A stretch of 64,000 nucleotides of DNA from NCBI RefSeq assembly GCF_016863555.1, contig NZ_BOPC01000009.1:1-64000 (forward strand), given 5' to 3'. Below are positions 47,366-57,526 of this stretch, in pieces. A model generated the notes under the pieces. That model was not told the origin of the DNA and made no database searches. It saw nothing but the letters and a program-made list of their open reading frames with translations. The position numbers and the translations under genes were made by a program. The stretch is from Micromonospora qiuiae (GTDB lineage: Bacteria > Actinomycetota > Actinomycetes > Mycobacteriales > Micromonosporaceae). How positions within the stretch are numbered: the stretch's first letter is position 1; each line of letters opens with the position of its first letter.

Positions 47366-49165
47366 GTGTCCCAGGTGGACGTCGACGCCGGACGCGGCGG
47401 CGCCCTGGGGGGCGCCCTCCCGACACAGCCGGGCGAGCTGCCGTTGACCCGCCGGCTCCGGTCGCTGCTGACCTGGCCCGCAGCCGACAACGAACCGGTC
47501 GGTCAACTGGTCCGTGCGCACCGCGCCATCCACTCGGGGGCCGATCCCGCGGTGCTGCGCCGGGCGTACACCATCGCGGAGAACATGCACCGGGGCCAGT
47601 TCCGCAAGAGCGGGGAGCCGTACATCACCCACCCGCTGGCGGTCGCCCAGATCTGCGCCGACCTGGGCATGGACACCACGACCCTGGTCGCGGCGCTGCT
47701 GCACGACACGGTGGAGGACACCCGCTACACGCTGCAGGCCCTGGCCGAGGATTTCGGCCACGAGGTGGCCCACCTGGTCGACGGGGTGACCAAGTTCGAC
47801 AAGACGTTCTACGGCCAGGCCGCCGAGGCGGAGACCATCCGTAAGATGATCATTGCGGCCGGCAAGGACGTCCGGGTGCTCATCATCAAACTGGCCGACC
47901 GGCTGCACAACATGCGCACCCTCGGCGTACGCTCGGCTGCCTCCCGGGAGCGGATCGCCCGCAAGACCCAGGAGGTGCTGGTACCCCTCTGCGACCGGCT
48001 GGGCATCCAGAACCTCAAGCGGGAACTGGACGACGTGGTGCTGCTGCACCTGCAGCCGGAGGAGCACGCCCGCATCGCCCGCCACGTGCACGACCGCCCC
48101 GGTTGGGACGCCTACCTCGCCGACGTGGTGGCGCAGACCAAGGTGGCGTTGCGCCGCAGCCGGGTCGACGCCGAGGTGGCCCCCCGCCCCCGGCACCTCT
48201 ACTCGATCTGGAAGGACACCGTGGCCGGCGGTCACACCGTCCCGTTCGACCTGCCCCGGATCACGGTGGTGGTGGACGGACCTGCCACCGACTGCTACGC
48301 GGCGCTCGGCGCGGTGCACGGCCTGTGGCGGCCGGTTCCCGGCCGGTTCAAGGACTTCATCGCCTCGCCGAAGAACAACCTCTACCGCTCCCTGCACACC
48401 AGCGTCTGCGGCCCGAAGAACCGGACGGTGGAGGTGCTGATCCGCACCGTGGAGATGCACCGCTCGGCCGAGTACGGTGTGGCCGCCGACTTCCGCTTCC
48501 CCCGCTCGGGTGGGGCCGCCGCGGACCGCGCAGAGCAGCTCGACTGGCTGCGGCGGGTGCTGGACTGGGAACAGGACGCCGCCGATCCGGCGCAGTTCCT
48601 CCAGTCGCTGCGCTGCGATCTGGCCGAGGCGCAGATCCAGGTGGTCGCCGAGGGACGGCAGATCGTCCTGCCGGCCGGGGCCACGCCGGTCGACCTGGCG
48701 TACGAGCTGGGCACCGACCGGGGCGAGCGATGTCTCGCCGCCCGGATCAACGGCCGGCTGGCCCCGCTCTCCTCCGAACTGGACGAGGGCGACGTGGTGG
48801 AGATCTTCACCGAGACCGAGGAGGAGACCAGCCTCGACGCCGAGGTCGCCCCACGCGGCCCACGCCGGGAGTGGCTGGGCTTCGTCAAGTCGCCGCACGC
48901 ACAGATGCAGATCAACCGGTGGTTCGCCGAACACAGTGAACCGGGCATCTCGATCAGCGACAAGGTCCGGCTCGGCCGGGCCACCATCGGGCTGGCGCTG
49001 CGTCAGCACAATCGCGGCCTGGCCAGCGATCTGCCGCTGCTGCGGCTGTCGGAGGAACTCGGCTACCCCGACCTGGAGACCCTGCTGGTCGCGGTCTTCG
49101 ACCGGGTGATCGAGCCGGACGCCGTGGTACGCCAACTCATCGACCTGGTCGACCACCGCCAGTGA
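47366..49165 (+). CDS. RelA/SpoT-homologue (RSH), hydrolase-type
   Basis: A (p)ppGpp metabolism protein of 599 aa. The HD hydrolase domain is complete: GEPYITHPLAVA, HDTVEDT (His113, Asp114) and KLADRLHNMRTL. The synthetase-like domain is altered: FKDFIASPKNNLYRSLHTSV is present, but the loop before IT VVVDG is shortened and EVLIRT replaces EVQIRT, so synthesis is doubtful. A TGS domain follows (about 440-510); there is no ACT domain at the end. Probably the second RSH of actinobacteria, RshA-like. Start GTG 47366 has GGGGTGAGG; GTG 47294 is possible. Confidence 0.88.
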   Translation: MSQVDVDAGRGGALGGALPTQPGELPLTRRLRSLLTWPAADNEPVGQLVRAHRAIHSGADPAVLRRAYTIAENMHRGQFRKSGEPYITHPLAVAQICADLGMDTTTLVAALLHDTVEDTRYTLQALAEDFGHEVAHLVDGVTKFDKTFYGQAAEAETIRKMIIAAGKDVRVLIIKLADRLHNMRTLGVRSAASRERIARKTQEVLVPLCDRLGIQNLKRELDDVVLLHLQPEEHARIARHVHDRPGWDAYLADVVAQTKVALRRSRVDAEVAPRPRHLYSIWKDTVAGGHTVPFDLPRITVVVDGPATDCYAALGAVHGLWRPVPGRFKDFIASPKNNLYRSLHTSVCGPKNRTVEVLIRTVEMHRSAEYGVAADFRFPRSGGAAADRAEQLDWLRRVLDWEQDAADPAQFLQSLRCDLAEAQIQVVAEGRQIVLPAGATPVDLAYELGTDRGERCLAARINGRLAPLSSELDEGDVVEIFTETEEETSLDAEVAPRGPRREWLGFVKSPHAQMQINRWFAEHSEPGISISDKVRLGRATIGLALRQHNRGLASDLPLLRLSEELGYPDLETLLVAVFDRVIEPDAVVRQLIDLVDHRQ

Positions 49166-49299
49166 TCCACTGAACTTTTTTCGGCCTGGACCGCGCGGCG
49201 CGCCCTACCCAACGGTCCGTCGCACCGTCAGGGGAGGTCGAGAAGGGTTCACTGTGGTCCCCGGCCGCGACCGATGCTCACGACCACTAGCCTTGACCC

Positions 49300-49842
49300 A
49301 TGATCCTCCGCTCGCGCCGCACCGGCCGCGCCGTCGCGTACCAGGTCTTCTACCGGTTGCCGTTGCCGGTACGGCGTCGGCTGGTGCGACTGGCCGTGCC
49401 GAAGTACATCGTCGGCGCCGTCACCCTGCTCCGCGACAGCGAGGCCGATGGAGCCGGCCGACTGCTGCTGCTGCGCCAGCCGCCCGGCCGAGGCTGGACG
49501 CTCCCCGCCGGCCTGCTGCAACGCGGCGAGAACCCGGCAGTGGGCGCCGCCCGGGAGTTGCACGAGGAGACCGGGGTACGGCTGCCTCCGTCCGGGCTGC
49601 GTCCGGCGGTGCCCAATGCGGTCGTGCACGCCAAGGGCTGGGTGGACGTGGTCTTCACCGCCGAGGTCCCGGCGTCGAGCATCGAGTTCACGGTCGACGG
49701 GGCGGAGGTCTTCGAGGCGGCCTGGCACCCGCTGGACGACCTGCCGAAGCTGACCTGGCCCACCGCGCGCCTGCTCGCCTACTACGACATCGGTCCGCTT
49801 GCCGGGCAGTTTCCGCCCCCGCTGCCGGACACCCTGCCGTGA
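49300..49842 (+). CDS. Nudix hydrolase
   Basis: A 180-aa pyrophosphohydrolase of nucleoside diphosphate-linked moieties. The Nudix box is intact: GLLQRGENPAVGAARELHEE then TGV (Gx5Ex7REUxEExGU). A basic N-terminal helix pair (RRTGRAVAYQVFYRLPLPVRR) resembles some membrane-associated members. The ATG has no Shine-Dalgarno, but TAGCCT ends six bases upstream: leaderless. It overlaps the downstream nucleotidyltransferase by GTGA. Confidence 0.9.
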   Translation: MILRSRRTGRAVAYQVFYRLPLPVRRRLVRLAVPKYIVGAVTLLRDSEADGAGRLLLLRQPPGRGWTLPAGLLQRGENPAVGAARELHEETGVRLPPSGLRPAVPNAVVHAKGWVDVVFTAEVPASSIEFTVDGAEVFEAAWHPLDDLPKLTWPTARLLAYYDIGPLAGQFPPPLPDTLP

Positions 49843-50750
49843 CCGGGCCTTTCGACGTCGCTGGCCGGTGGCCGGCGGCCCCGATCGACGGGATCTGCGC
49901 GGTGGTGCTCGCCGCCGGAGAGGGCACCCGGCTGCGCCCGCTGACCGAGCGGCTGCCCAAGGCGCTCTGCCCGGTGGGCAACGTGCCGCTGCTGGACCGG
50001 GCGCTGGCCCGGCTCGCCGGTCTCGGGCTGAGCGGGCCGGAGGCGGTCGCCGTCAACGCCTGTTACCTCGGCGACCAGATCGTCGAGTGGGTCGGGACGC
50101 GCGCCCACCTCTCAGTGGAACCGGGCGACCCGCTCGGCACCGCCGGTGGCGTGGGCAAGTTGCGGGACTGGATCGCCGGCCGGGGAGTGCTGGTCGGCAA
50201 CGCCGACGCGTACCTCGCCGACCCGGCGGTGCCGCCCGGCCCCGACATCGCCGCGTTGCTGGCCGGCTGGGACGGCGAGAGCGTACGCCTGCTCGGTCAG
50301 CCCGCGCCCGACCCGGCCGCGCCCGGCACGTTCGACGGGCATCTCTTCACCGGCTTCTCGCTGTTGCCCTGGCGGCTGGTCCGGGACCTGCCCGCGACCT
50401 TCGGTGACCTGGTACGCGCGGTGTGGCGGCCGGCGGAGGCCGCCGGCCGGCTGACCGTGGTGCCCTACCGGGGCGCCTTCTACGACACCGGGACCCCGGC
50501 CGACTACCTCGCCGCGAACCTGCACGCGGCCGGCGCGGGTGGCCTGGTCGCGGCGGACGCCACGGTCACCGGTCACTGCCAGCGGTCGGTGGTCGGTGCC
50601 GGTGCCACGGTACGCGGCACGGTGACCCGCTGCGTGGTCTGGCCCGGTGCCACGGTCGGCCCCGACGAACGCCTGCACGACGTGATCCGGGTCGGCGCCG
50701 ACCTCACCGTCCCGGCGGGCGAGCCGGCTCAACCTGAGCGGCCGGGGTAG
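49839..50750 (+). CDS. Sugar-1-phosphate nucleotidylyltransferase
   Basis: A 303-aa nucleotidylyltransferase. The signature VVLAAGEGTRLRPLTERLPKALCPVG is in the N-terminal region, with the Lys and the second Asp site (VLVGNADAYL). A C-terminal left-handed beta-helix-like tail (VTGHCQRSVVGAGATVRGTVTRCVVW) suits a mannose-1-phosphate guanylyltransferase or glucose-1-phosphate enzyme. It is coupled to the Nudix gene by GTGA. Confidence 0.85.
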   Translation: MTGPFDVAGRWPAAPIDGICAVVLAAGEGTRLRPLTERLPKALCPVGNVPLLDRALARLAGLGLSGPEAVAVNACYLGDQIVEWVGTRAHLSVEPGDPLGTAGGVGKLRDWIAGRGVLVGNADAYLADPAVPPGPDIAALLAGWDGESVRLLGQPAPDPAAPGTFDGHLFTGFSLLPWRLVRDLPATFGDLVRAVWRPAEAAGRLTVVPYRGAFYDTGTPADYLAANLHAAGAGGLVAADATVTGHCQRSVVGAGATVRGTVTRCVVWPGATVGPDERLHDVIRVGADLTVPAGEPAQPERPG

Positions 50751-50797
50751 GCAGGCCTTAGCATGAGCGACGACGCCGACGAACGGAGAGCCTTCCC

Positions 50798-51085
50798 GTG
50801 ATCACCGCGATCGTTCTGATCGACTGCGCCACCGATTCGATTCCGGAGGTGGCCACGGCCCTCGCCGACCTGCCCGGGGTCAGCGAGGTCTACTCGGTTG
50901 CCGGGCACGTCGACCTGATCGCCATGGTCCGGGTCCGCGAGTTCGACGAGATCGCCCAGGTGATCGCGGGCAGCATCTCGAAGGTCCCGGGGGTGCTCAA
51001 CACCGAGTCGCACATCGCCTTCCGCGCGTACTCCCGGCACGACCTGGAAGAGGCCTTCGCGATCGGCCTCGGCAACGCCGACTGA
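50798..51085 (+). CDS. Stand-alone Lrp/AsnC ligand-binding (RAM) domain protein
   Basis: A 95-aa protein comprising only the RAM effector domain of Lrp-type regulators: MITAIVLIDCATDSIPEVA, then GHVDLIAMVRVREFDEIAQV and GVLNTESHIAFRAYSRHDL. There is no helix-turn-helix. Such proteins can bind amino acids and modulate partners. GTG start with GGAGAG upstream. It ends before a strong terminator. Confidence 0.9.
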   Translation: MITAIVLIDCATDSIPEVATALADLPGVSEVYSVAGHVDLIAMVRVREFDEIAQVIAGSISKVPGVLNTESHIAFRAYSRHDLEEAFAIGLGNAD

Positions 51086-51095
51086 GCGAAAGCAG

Positions 51096-51131
51096 CGAGC
51101 CGGTCCACCCCGGGCGGGGTGGACCGGCTCG
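51096..51131. terminator. Bidirectional terminator
   Basis: A perfect 16-bp stem (CGAGCCGGTCCACCCC and complement) with a GGGC loop between the convergent ends of the RAM gene (51085) and the DUF4142 gene (51147). Confidence 0.9.
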
Positions 51132-51146
51132 ACTCGTACCGTCGGG

Positions 51147-51818
51147 TCAGCTCTGCTGCGGCGCCGGAGTTTCGGTGGCGGTGCCGCCCGGAGCCGGGGC
51201 CTGCTCGGTGGCGGTGCCGCCCGGGGCCGGCTGCTCGGTGCCCGGTGCGGTGCCACCCGGGCTGGGCGAGCCGCTCGCGCTGGCCTCCGGGACCGGGATG
51301 CCGAGCTGCTCGGCGAGCTGCACCAGAGCGTCGTAGTGTGCCTGCAGGACCGGCAGCGCGGTCTGCGCCAGCTGGATCACCTGCGTCTCGGAGCCCTGCG
51401 AGATCTCCGTCTGGGTGGCCTGGATCGCCTGCAGGTGGCCGGCCAGACCCTGGGTCACCCAGAGCCGGTCGAACTCCTCACCGCTGGCCTTGTTCAGCTG
51501 GTCGAGAGCCGTCCGTTGATCGGCGTTGGGCTCGTTCGGCAGTTGGACGTTCAGCTTCCCGGCCAGATCCTTCACCGACTTGTCCAGCTCCTGATGGTCG
51601 GTGACGATCATCTGCGCCAGCTCCTTGACCTCCTCGTTCTGGGCCTTCTTCTGGGCCAGTTCGCCAGCCCGGATCTCGTACAGGTTGACCTGGTGGATCG
51701 CCTTGAGGTACTGGGTGTCCTGCTCCGACGGCTGCGCCGCCGCCTGCGCTGCCGCGGCGGGTGCGAGGCCCACCAGCACCAGCGCGGCCAGCAGGCCGAG
51801 TCGTTTGATACCCAACAT
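51147..51818 (-). CDS. Secreted DUF4142 protein
   Basis: A 223-aa exported protein. A signal peptide (residues 1-27) ends in AQA. A four-helix bundle DUF4142 domain follows (about 34-170; DTQYLKAIHQVNLYEIRAG and MIVTDHQELDKSVKDLAGKL, as in ferritin-like/DUF305-type proteins). A C-terminal Gly/Pro/Thr-rich tail has GGTATE repeats. It may be a periplasmic stress or metal-binding protein. Confidence 0.88.
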   Translation of the reverse strand: MLGIKRLGLLAALVLVGLAPAAAAQAAAQPSEQDTQYLKAIHQVNLYEIRAGELAQKKAQNEEVKELAQMIVTDHQELDKSVKDLAGKLNVQLPNEPNADQRTALDQLNKASGEEFDRLWVTQGLAGHLQAIQATQTEISQGSETQVIQLAQTALPVLQAHYDALVQLAEQLGIPVPEASASGSPSPGGTAPGTEQPAPGGTATEQAPAPGGTATETPAPQQS

Positions 51819-51984
51819 GCTTCCTCCCCGTTGAGACGTTGGACCGCACGGATACCCGGCTGGCCGGGGTTATTCCTGCGATCCGGTGACGGGCGGGAAG
51901 CTCCGACGATGACCCGGACGGCGGAAACGGGCGTGGCGCCCACCGGACGACTCCGGCGGGCGCCACGTCACGCTGTGCGCTACC

Positions 51985-53610
51985 TCAGCTGCGGGTCTCC
52001 CCGCTGCCGACCTCCTCCCGCTCCGGTCGCGGCTCGACCGGCGGGTGCCCGGGCGAGACCGGCGCCTCGGCCGGCTTCTCGATCGGGTAGAAGAAGCCCC
52101 GGATGGCCGGGCCGAGCGCCCCGAGCCGGTTCATCTTCTTCGGCACCACCCAGCCGGCGTACGGCAGCTCGGTGTGCCCGTGCTCGTCAGGCGTGGTGAG
52201 CGGCTGGTGCACCTCGACGAACCGGCCGTCCGGCATGCGGCGGATGATGCCGGTCTCCACGCCGTGGGCCAGCACCTCCCGGTCGTGCTGTTGCAGACCG
52301 AGGCAGATCCGGTAGGTGACGTAGTACGCCAGCGGCGGCAGGAGCAGCAGACCGATCCGGCCGGCCCAGGTCATCGCGTTCAGGCTGATGTGGAACTTGT
52401 CGGCGATGACGTCGTTCGCGCCGGTGAGGGTCAGGATCACGAAGAACGTGATGGCCATGGCGCCCAGGCCGGTGCGGAACGGCACGTCGCGGGGACGCTG
52501 GAGCAGGTTGTGGCTGCGGTAGTCCTTCAGGTAGCGGGCTTCCAGGAACGGATAGAGCGTGGAGAGCCCGACCAGGATGCCCGGTAGCACCACCGTCGGC
52601 CAGAACAGCGGCGGGATCACATATCCTTCGCCGATCGGCAGGTAGATCTCCCAGTCCGGCATCAACCGGGTCGAACCGTCCAGGAACATCACGTACCAGT
52701 CGGGCTGGCTGGCGGCCGAGACCACCCACGCCTCGTACGGGCCGAACAGCCAGAGCGGGTTGATCTGGAACAGACCGCCCAGCAGTGCGATCACGCCGAA
52801 GACGACCATGAAGAAGCCGCCCTGCTTGATCGCGTAGCGCGGGAACATCCGCTCGCCGACCACATTGCCGTTGGTCCGCCCCGGTCCCGGCCACTGGGTG
52901 TGCTTCTGCTTGAAGACCAGCCCCAGGTGGGCGGAGATCAGCGCGACCAGCAGAGCCGGGACGAGCAGCACGTGGGCGATGTAGAACCGGCTGATGATGA
53001 TCGTGCCGGGGAACTCGCCGTCGAAGACCGCCGCGCTCACCCAGGTGCCGATCACCGGGATCGAGAGGATGATCGCCGAGGCGATCCGCAGGCCGGTGCC
53101 GGAGAGGCCGTCGTCGGGCAGCGAGTAGCCGGTGAAGCCGGCCAGGAAACCGACCCAGAACAGCAGCGAACCGATGATCCAGTTGGTCTCCCGCGGCTTG
53201 CGGAACGCGCCGGTGAAGAAGACCCGCAGCATGTGCACCACGATCGCGGCCATGAACAGCAGCGCGGCCCAGTGGTGCATCTGCCGCATGATCAGACCGC
53301 CCCGGACGTCGAACGAGATGTCCAGGGTCGAGGCGTACGCGGCCGACATCGGCGTACCCCGCAGCGGGGCGTAGCTGCCGTTGTAGATGACCTCGGTCAT
53401 CGTCGGCTCGAAGAAGAAGGTCAGGAAGACACCGGTCAGCAGCAGGACGACGAACGAGAAGAGCGCGATCTCGCCGAGCAGGAACGACCAGTGGTCGGGG
53501 AAGACCTTGTTCAGCAGCCGGCGCAGCGGGGTGGCCACCTGGAAACGGTCGTCGACCGCCCGGGCGGTATTGCCCGGCACCGCTGCCATGTCAAACTTTC
53601 GCCGCTTCAC
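51985..53610 (-). CDS. qcrB: Cytochrome bc1 cytochrome b subunit
   Basis: The quinol-oxidising subunit of the bcc-aa3 supercomplex. The 541-aa protein has eight to nine membrane helices, heme-binding histidines ([20 protein letters not shown] and [20 protein letters not shown]), and the PxxW/PPLFWP quinone loop ([12 protein letters not shown]). The GTG at 53610 overlaps the qcrA stop (GTGA), and GGGAG lies six bases upstream. The C-terminal extension is typical of actinobacterial QcrB. Confidence 0.96.
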   Translation of the reverse strand: MKRRKFDMAAVPGNTARAVDDRFQVATPLRRLLNKVFPDHWSFLLGEIALFSFVVLLLTGVFLTFFFEPTMTEVIYNGSYAPLRGTPMSAAYASTLDISFDVRGGLIMRQMHHWAALLFMAAIVVHMLRVFFTGAFRKPRETNWIIGSLLFWVGFLAGFTGYSLPDDGLSGTGLRIASAIILSIPVIGTWVSAAVFDGEFPGTIIISRFYIAHVLLVPALLVALISAHLGLVFKQKHTQWPGPGRTNGNVVGERMFPRYAIKQGGFFMVVFGVIALLGGLFQINPLWLFGPYEAWVVSAASQPDWYVMFLDGSTRLMPDWEIYLPIGEGYVIPPLFWPTVVLPGILVGLSTLYPFLEARYLKDYRSHNLLQRPRDVPFRTGLGAMAITFFVILTLTGANDVIADKFHISLNAMTWAGRIGLLLLPPLAYYVTYRICLGLQQHDREVLAHGVETGIIRRMPDGRFVEVHQPLTTPDEHGHTELPYAGWVVPKKMNRLGALGPAIRGFFYPIEKPAEAPVSPGHPPVEPRPEREEVGSGETRS

Positions 53611-54692
53611 GGCCGCTCCCAGAAGTCGGGCCCGACTGCTTCGGTGTAGTCGGACTTCGCCACGAAGTAGCCCTCGGCATCCACCTCGATCGGCAGCTGC
53701 GGCAACCGCCGGCTGGCCGGGCCGAAGATGGGCTTGGCGTTGTCGGTGATCAGGAACTGTGACTGGTGGCACGGGCAGAGCAGCCGGTTGGTCTGCTGCT
53801 CGTACAGGCTCGCCGGGCAGCCGGCGTGGGTGCAGATCTTCGAGTAGGCGGCGAAGTTGCCCCACATGTAGCCGCCGTGCCCCTGGCGCTCGTTGTTGCG
53901 GCGCGACACCTCGGCGTCGGCGTCCCGCAGGTGAATCAGCAGGGTCGGCGAGTCAGCGTGCCGGTTGCTCACGCCGTGCTCGATGCCGGGGAAGACGGTG
54001 ATCTGGCCGCCCGCGCTGATGTCCGCCGGGCGGATCGGCCGCCCGTCCTCGCGCACCAGCCGGATCTTCCGGCCGTCCTGCGGGGCGAACCCGGTGGTCA
54101 TCATCTGGTTGTTCTTGTGCGGGTCGGAGATGAGTCCACCCACCAGCGGCGCCGCGGCCACCGCGCCGACCGGCACCAGACCGGCCAGCAGCGACATGCC
54201 GAGCAGCGGCCGGCGCCGCACGCCCAACTCGTCGGCCATGTAGAGCATGGTCTGCCCGGTGATGGTCCGATCCTCGGCGGGCACCGCTCCCTCGTGCCGG
54301 TCCTGGATCGACACCTCCTTGGGCAGCAGCTTCTTGCCCCAGGTCAGGATGCCGAAGCCGATGCCCAGCAGCGCGATGCCGAGGGTCGCCCCGAGCAACG
54401 GGGTGAACAGCTTGTCACCGCCGCGGCCCGGCTGGTACTCCCACGGCCACCAGATGTAGATCGCCAGGAACGCGGTCGCCGCCAGGCCGGTGACCAGGAA
54501 GAACCCCGCCACCGTACGGACCAGCCGACGCTCGGCCCGGCTGCCCGGAGCGACCTGATCCTCGTAGTGCACGATCTCGATGTCGTCCCGGCGGGCGCCC
54601 TCCCGGACGATGTCGAAGCGGCTCAGCCGCGGGTCGTTCACGTCGATCGGTTCCTGACCCGGTCGGGCCGGCTGCTCAGTGTGCGTGCTCAT
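53607..54692 (-). CDS. qcrA: Cytochrome bc1 Rieske iron-sulfur subunit
   Basis: A 361-aa subunit. Three membrane helices precede a Rieske domain with the cluster ligands CTHAGC and CPCHQS. It relays electrons from quinol to the diheme cytochrome. ATG 54692 with a G-rich ribosome site. It overlaps qcrB and follows qcrC by 11 bp. Confidence 0.96.
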   Translation of the reverse strand: MSTHTEQPARPGQEPIDVNDPRLSRFDIVREGARRDDIEIVHYEDQVAPGSRAERRLVRTVAGFFLVTGLAATAFLAIYIWWPWEYQPGRGGDKLFTPLLGATLGIALLGIGFGILTWGKKLLPKEVSIQDRHEGAVPAEDRTITGQTMLYMADELGVRRRPLLGMSLLAGLVPVGAVAAAPLVGGLISDPHKNNQMMTTGFAPQDGRKIRLVREDGRPIRPADISAGGQITVFPGIEHGVSNRHADSPTLLIHLRDADAEVSRRNNERQGHGGYMWGNFAAYSKICTHAGCPASLYEQQTNRLLCPCHQSQFLITDNAKPIFGPASRRLPQLPIEVDAEGYFVAKSDYTEAVGPDFWERP

Positions 54693-54703
54693 GCTCCCCC
54701 CGG

Positions 54704-55540
54704 TCACGACTTGCCCGCAATCCACAGGCTGGCGAAGACGAGCGCGACGATGCCGACCAGGAAGATCGCGATCCCCTCGGTCGAGGGTCCGTACCGGCCC
54801 AGGTTGAACCCGCCCGGGTCGCCCTGTTCCTTCAGGGTCTGCTGGATGTAGGCGATGATGTCCGCCTTCTGCTCCGGCGTGATCTGGTTGTCGCCGAAGA
54901 CCGGCATGTTCTGCGGGCCGCTCAGCATCGCCGCGTAGATCTGCCGGTCGGTGGCCGGCGCCAGGCTCGGCGCGTACTTGCCGGAGGAGAGGGCACCGCC
55001 GCCGCCGCTGAATGCGTGGCACTGCGAGCAGTTGATCCGGTACAGCTCGCCGCCGATCGCGATGTTGCCGTCGGCGTGCAGGTTGTCGCCCGCTGGCACG
55101 ACCGGACCGCCGCCCAGCTCCTGGATGTACGCGGCCAGTTGGTCGACCTGGTCCCGGTTGAACACCTCGGGCTTGCGCGCCGCCTGGGCCTCCTGCCGGG
55201 CCATCGGCATCCGGCCCGTGCTGACCTGGAACTCGACCGAGGCCGCGCCGACACCGATGAGGCTCGGCCCGCGCCCCTCGACCCCCTGCGCGTTGCGGCC
55301 GTGGCAGCTCACGCAGCTCACGTCGAACAGCGCCTTGCCGTCGGCGGCGGCACTGCTCAGCGGCGGATTCTCCTGGGCCGACGCGCCGGGGGCGAGGATG
55401 GTGTAGGCACCGCCGGCCAGCATCAGCGCGGCGACCAGCCGGACCGCGGCACCCAGCCGGCGGCGGCCCCTGCTGCGCGCCACGGGCCGCCCGCGCAGTC
55501 GCGCGAGCAGACCGCGTCGGCGGTCGTTGTCAGAAGTCAT
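54704..55540 (-). CDS. qcrC: Cytochrome bc1 diheme cytochrome c subunit
   Basis: A 278-aa cytochrome cc. A signal/anchor near the N terminus precedes two CxxCH heme sites (SCVSCHGRN and NCSQCHAFS), and a C-terminal membrane helix (IAIFLVGIVALVFASLWIAG) holds it in the membrane. It passes electrons directly to CtaC in the supercomplex; no soluble cytochrome c is needed. AAGGA is nine bases upstream of the ATG. Confidence 0.96.
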   Translation of the reverse strand: MTSDNDRRRGLLARLRGRPVARSRGRRRLGAAVRLVAALMLAGGAYTILAPGASAQENPPLSSAAADGKALFDVSCVSCHGRNAQGVEGRGPSLIGVGAASVEFQVSTGRMPMARQEAQAARKPEVFNRDQVDQLAAYIQELGGGPVVPAGDNLHADGNIAIGGELYRINCSQCHAFSGGGGALSSGKYAPSLAPATDRQIYAAMLSGPQNMPVFGDNQITPEQKADIIAYIQQTLKEQGDPGGFNLGRYGPSTEGIAIFLVGIVALVFASLWIAGKS

Positions 55541-55612
55541 GACCTGTGTCCTTAACCGGTTGGACCTTGTCTCAGGGGGTGGTGCAGCGGCGCGGCACGA
55601 GACGCGCCAAGA

Positions 55613-56215
55613 TCACTGAAGCCAGTAGATCATGGCGTAGAGCCCGATCCACACGACGTCCACGAAGTGCCAGTAGTAGGACACGACGATCGCCGAGGTG
55701 GCCTGCGCCGGTGTGAACCGGCCCATGGTGGTGCGGATCATGAAGATGATGAAGGCGACCAGACCGCCGGCCACGTGCAGACCGTGAAAGCCGGTGGTCA
55801 GGTAGAACATCGACCCGTAGCCGTCTGAACTGATCGTGATGCCCTCGTGCACGACCAGCTCGCGGTACTCGTTGAGCTGACCGAGCAGGAAGATCAGACC
55901 CATCACGAAGGTGATCGTGAACCAGCGCCGCAGCGCGTGCACGTCACCCCGCTCCGCGGCGAACACACCGATCTGGCAGGTCACCGAGGAGAGCACCAGG
56001 ATCGTCGTGAACGTCGTCGCGTACGGGACGTTCAGGATCGCGGTGCGCTCCGCCCACAGGTCGGGTGCCGCCGCGCGGATCGAGAAGTACATCGCGAACA
56101 GCGCCGCGAAGAACATGAGTTCACTGGAGAGCCACACGATCGTCCCGACGCTGACCATGTTGGGGCGCGTCAGGGAGTGGATCCTGCTCTTGTCAATGGC
56201 TGGGGCCGCAGTCAC
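55613..56215 (-). CDS. ctaE: Cytochrome c oxidase subunit III
   Basis: A 200-aa, five-helix subunit III, with [20 protein letters not shown] before the first helix, and the [18 protein letters not shown] segment at the C terminus. The GTG at 56215 is preferred; AGGGG lies 12 bases upstream, and an alternative GTG at 56239 exists. Leads the ctaE-qcrC-qcrA-qcrB operon. Confidence 0.93.
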   Translation of the reverse strand: MTAAPAIDKSRIHSLTRPNMVSVGTIVWLSSELMFFAALFAMYFSIRAAAPDLWAERTAILNVPYATTFTTILVLSSVTCQIGVFAAERGDVHALRRWFTITFVMGLIFLLGQLNEYRELVVHEGITISSDGYGSMFYLTTGFHGLHVAGGLVAFIIFMIRTTMGRFTPAQATSAIVVSYYWHFVDVVWIGLYAMIYWLQ

Positions 56216-56323
56216 GCGGTCATTATTGCCCCTGACCACGGCCGGCGATCAGCCGGGGGCCAAACCGGGGGTACGGATGGCCCGATCGGTACCGTCCGGT
56301 TCGCCTGACCTAGGCTGATTGGC

Positions 56324-57319
56324 GTGCTGCACGTCGATCCGATGACCCTGGCCACCACGGCCGCGCTACCGCGCATTGCGGGCGTGACCAGCACAATCCT
56401 CCCGCCCGCCGACGGGCCACCGCTCGCGGCCGAAGCCGCCCTGCCGCCCTTCTCGATCACCGCCGTGGCCACCGAGGCCCGGCTGGACAGCTGGCTCGCC
56501 GTCGGCCTGGTGCTCGCCGCCGGTCTCTACCTCTACGGGGTGCACCGGCTGCGGGTACGCGGTGACCGCTGGCCGGTCATCCGGACGATCTTCTTCCTCG
56601 GGCCCGGCCTCGGCGGCATCGCCGCGGTCACGGTCACCGGGGTCGGCACCTACGACACCACCCTGCTGTCGGTGCACATGGTGCAGCACATGGTGCTGTC
56701 CATGATCTCGCCGATCTTCCTGGCGCTGGGCGCACCGGTGACGCTGGCCCTGCGTACCCTGCCGGTCGGCCCGCGCAAGCGCCTGCTCGCGGTGGTGCAC
56801 AGCCGGGTCGCGCGGGTCTACACCTTCCCGCTGGTGGCGTTCGCCATCTTCGTGGTCAACCCGTTCGCGCTCTACTTCACCGACCTGTACCGCTACACCC
56901 TGGAGCACGTCTGGGCGCACGAGCTGGTGCACGCCCACTTCATCCTGACCGGCTGTCTGTTCTTCTGGCCGCTGCTGGGCCTGGACCCGCTGCCCGGCCG
57001 CTGGCCCTACCCGGGCCGGGCGCTGCTGATGCTGCTGTCGGTGCCGTTCCACACCGTGCTCGGGCTCACCATCATGCAGAGCAGCACCCTCTTCGGTGGC
57101 GACTGGTACCCGTCGCTCGGGCTGAGCTGGGCCGACCCCCGGCAGGACCAGGTGCTCGCCGGCGGCATCCTGTGGGCCGGCGGCGAGTTCGTCAGTGTCA
57201 CGATGCTCGCCGTGCTCGTGGTGCAGTGGATGCGCCAGGCCGAGCGGGAGGCCCGCCGGATCGACCGCGAACTGGACCGCCAGGAGGCCCGCGAACGGGC
57301 TGCGGGGTCGTCCGCCTGA
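56324..57319 (+). CDS. ctaG: CtaG-type cytochrome c oxidase assembly protein
   Basis: A 331-aa membrane protein of the caa3_CtaG family, with about seven helices, many histidines (VHMVQHMVLSM, LEHVWAHELVHAHFILTG) and a soluble C-terminal tail. It helps insert copper into oxidase (family knowledge). GTG 56324 has no Shine-Dalgarno; TAGGCT ends seven bases upstream, consistent with a leaderless transcript. It is divergent from ctaE. Its 3' end lies in a 23-bp tandem repeat. Confidence 0.9.
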   Translation: MLHVDPMTLATTAALPRIAGVTSTILPPADGPPLAAEAALPPFSITAVATEARLDSWLAVGLVLAAGLYLYGVHRLRVRGDRWPVIRTIFFLGPGLGGIAAVTVTGVGTYDTTLLSVHMVQHMVLSMISPIFLALGAPVTLALRTLPVGPRKRLLAVVHSRVARVYTFPLVAFAIFVVNPFALYFTDLYRYTLEHVWAHELVHAHFILTGCLFFWPLLGLDPLPGRWPYPGRALLMLLSVPFHTVLGLTIMQSSTLFGGDWYPSLGLSWADPRQDQVLAGGILWAGGEFVSVTMLAVLVVQWMRQAEREARRIDRELDRQEARERAAGSSA

Positions 57320-57367
57320 TCGCTACGGAGTCGTCCGCCCGAGCGCTGCGGGGTCGTCCGCCCGAGC
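57299..57367. repeat. 23-bp tandem repeat across the ctaG stop
   Basis: Three head-to-tail units (57299, 57322, 57345), each built on GCTGCGGGGTCGTCCGCC with a variable tail. The first unit encodes the last residues GSSA and the stop of ctaG, so the repeat grew at the gene's end. Confidence 0.8.
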
Positions 57368-57526
57368 CCGGCACGGGGCGGCGTGTCACCCGAGCCACGC
57401 CGACCGGTACCATCGGCGGCGCAGCTACGAGGTGATAGCCGTATCGCCAGCCAGCCGCGGACCGGGTCACCCGGTTCACCGCGATGGCCGGCCCGGACGG
57501 CAGGGAAGCGAAGCGGAGTTGTCGGC

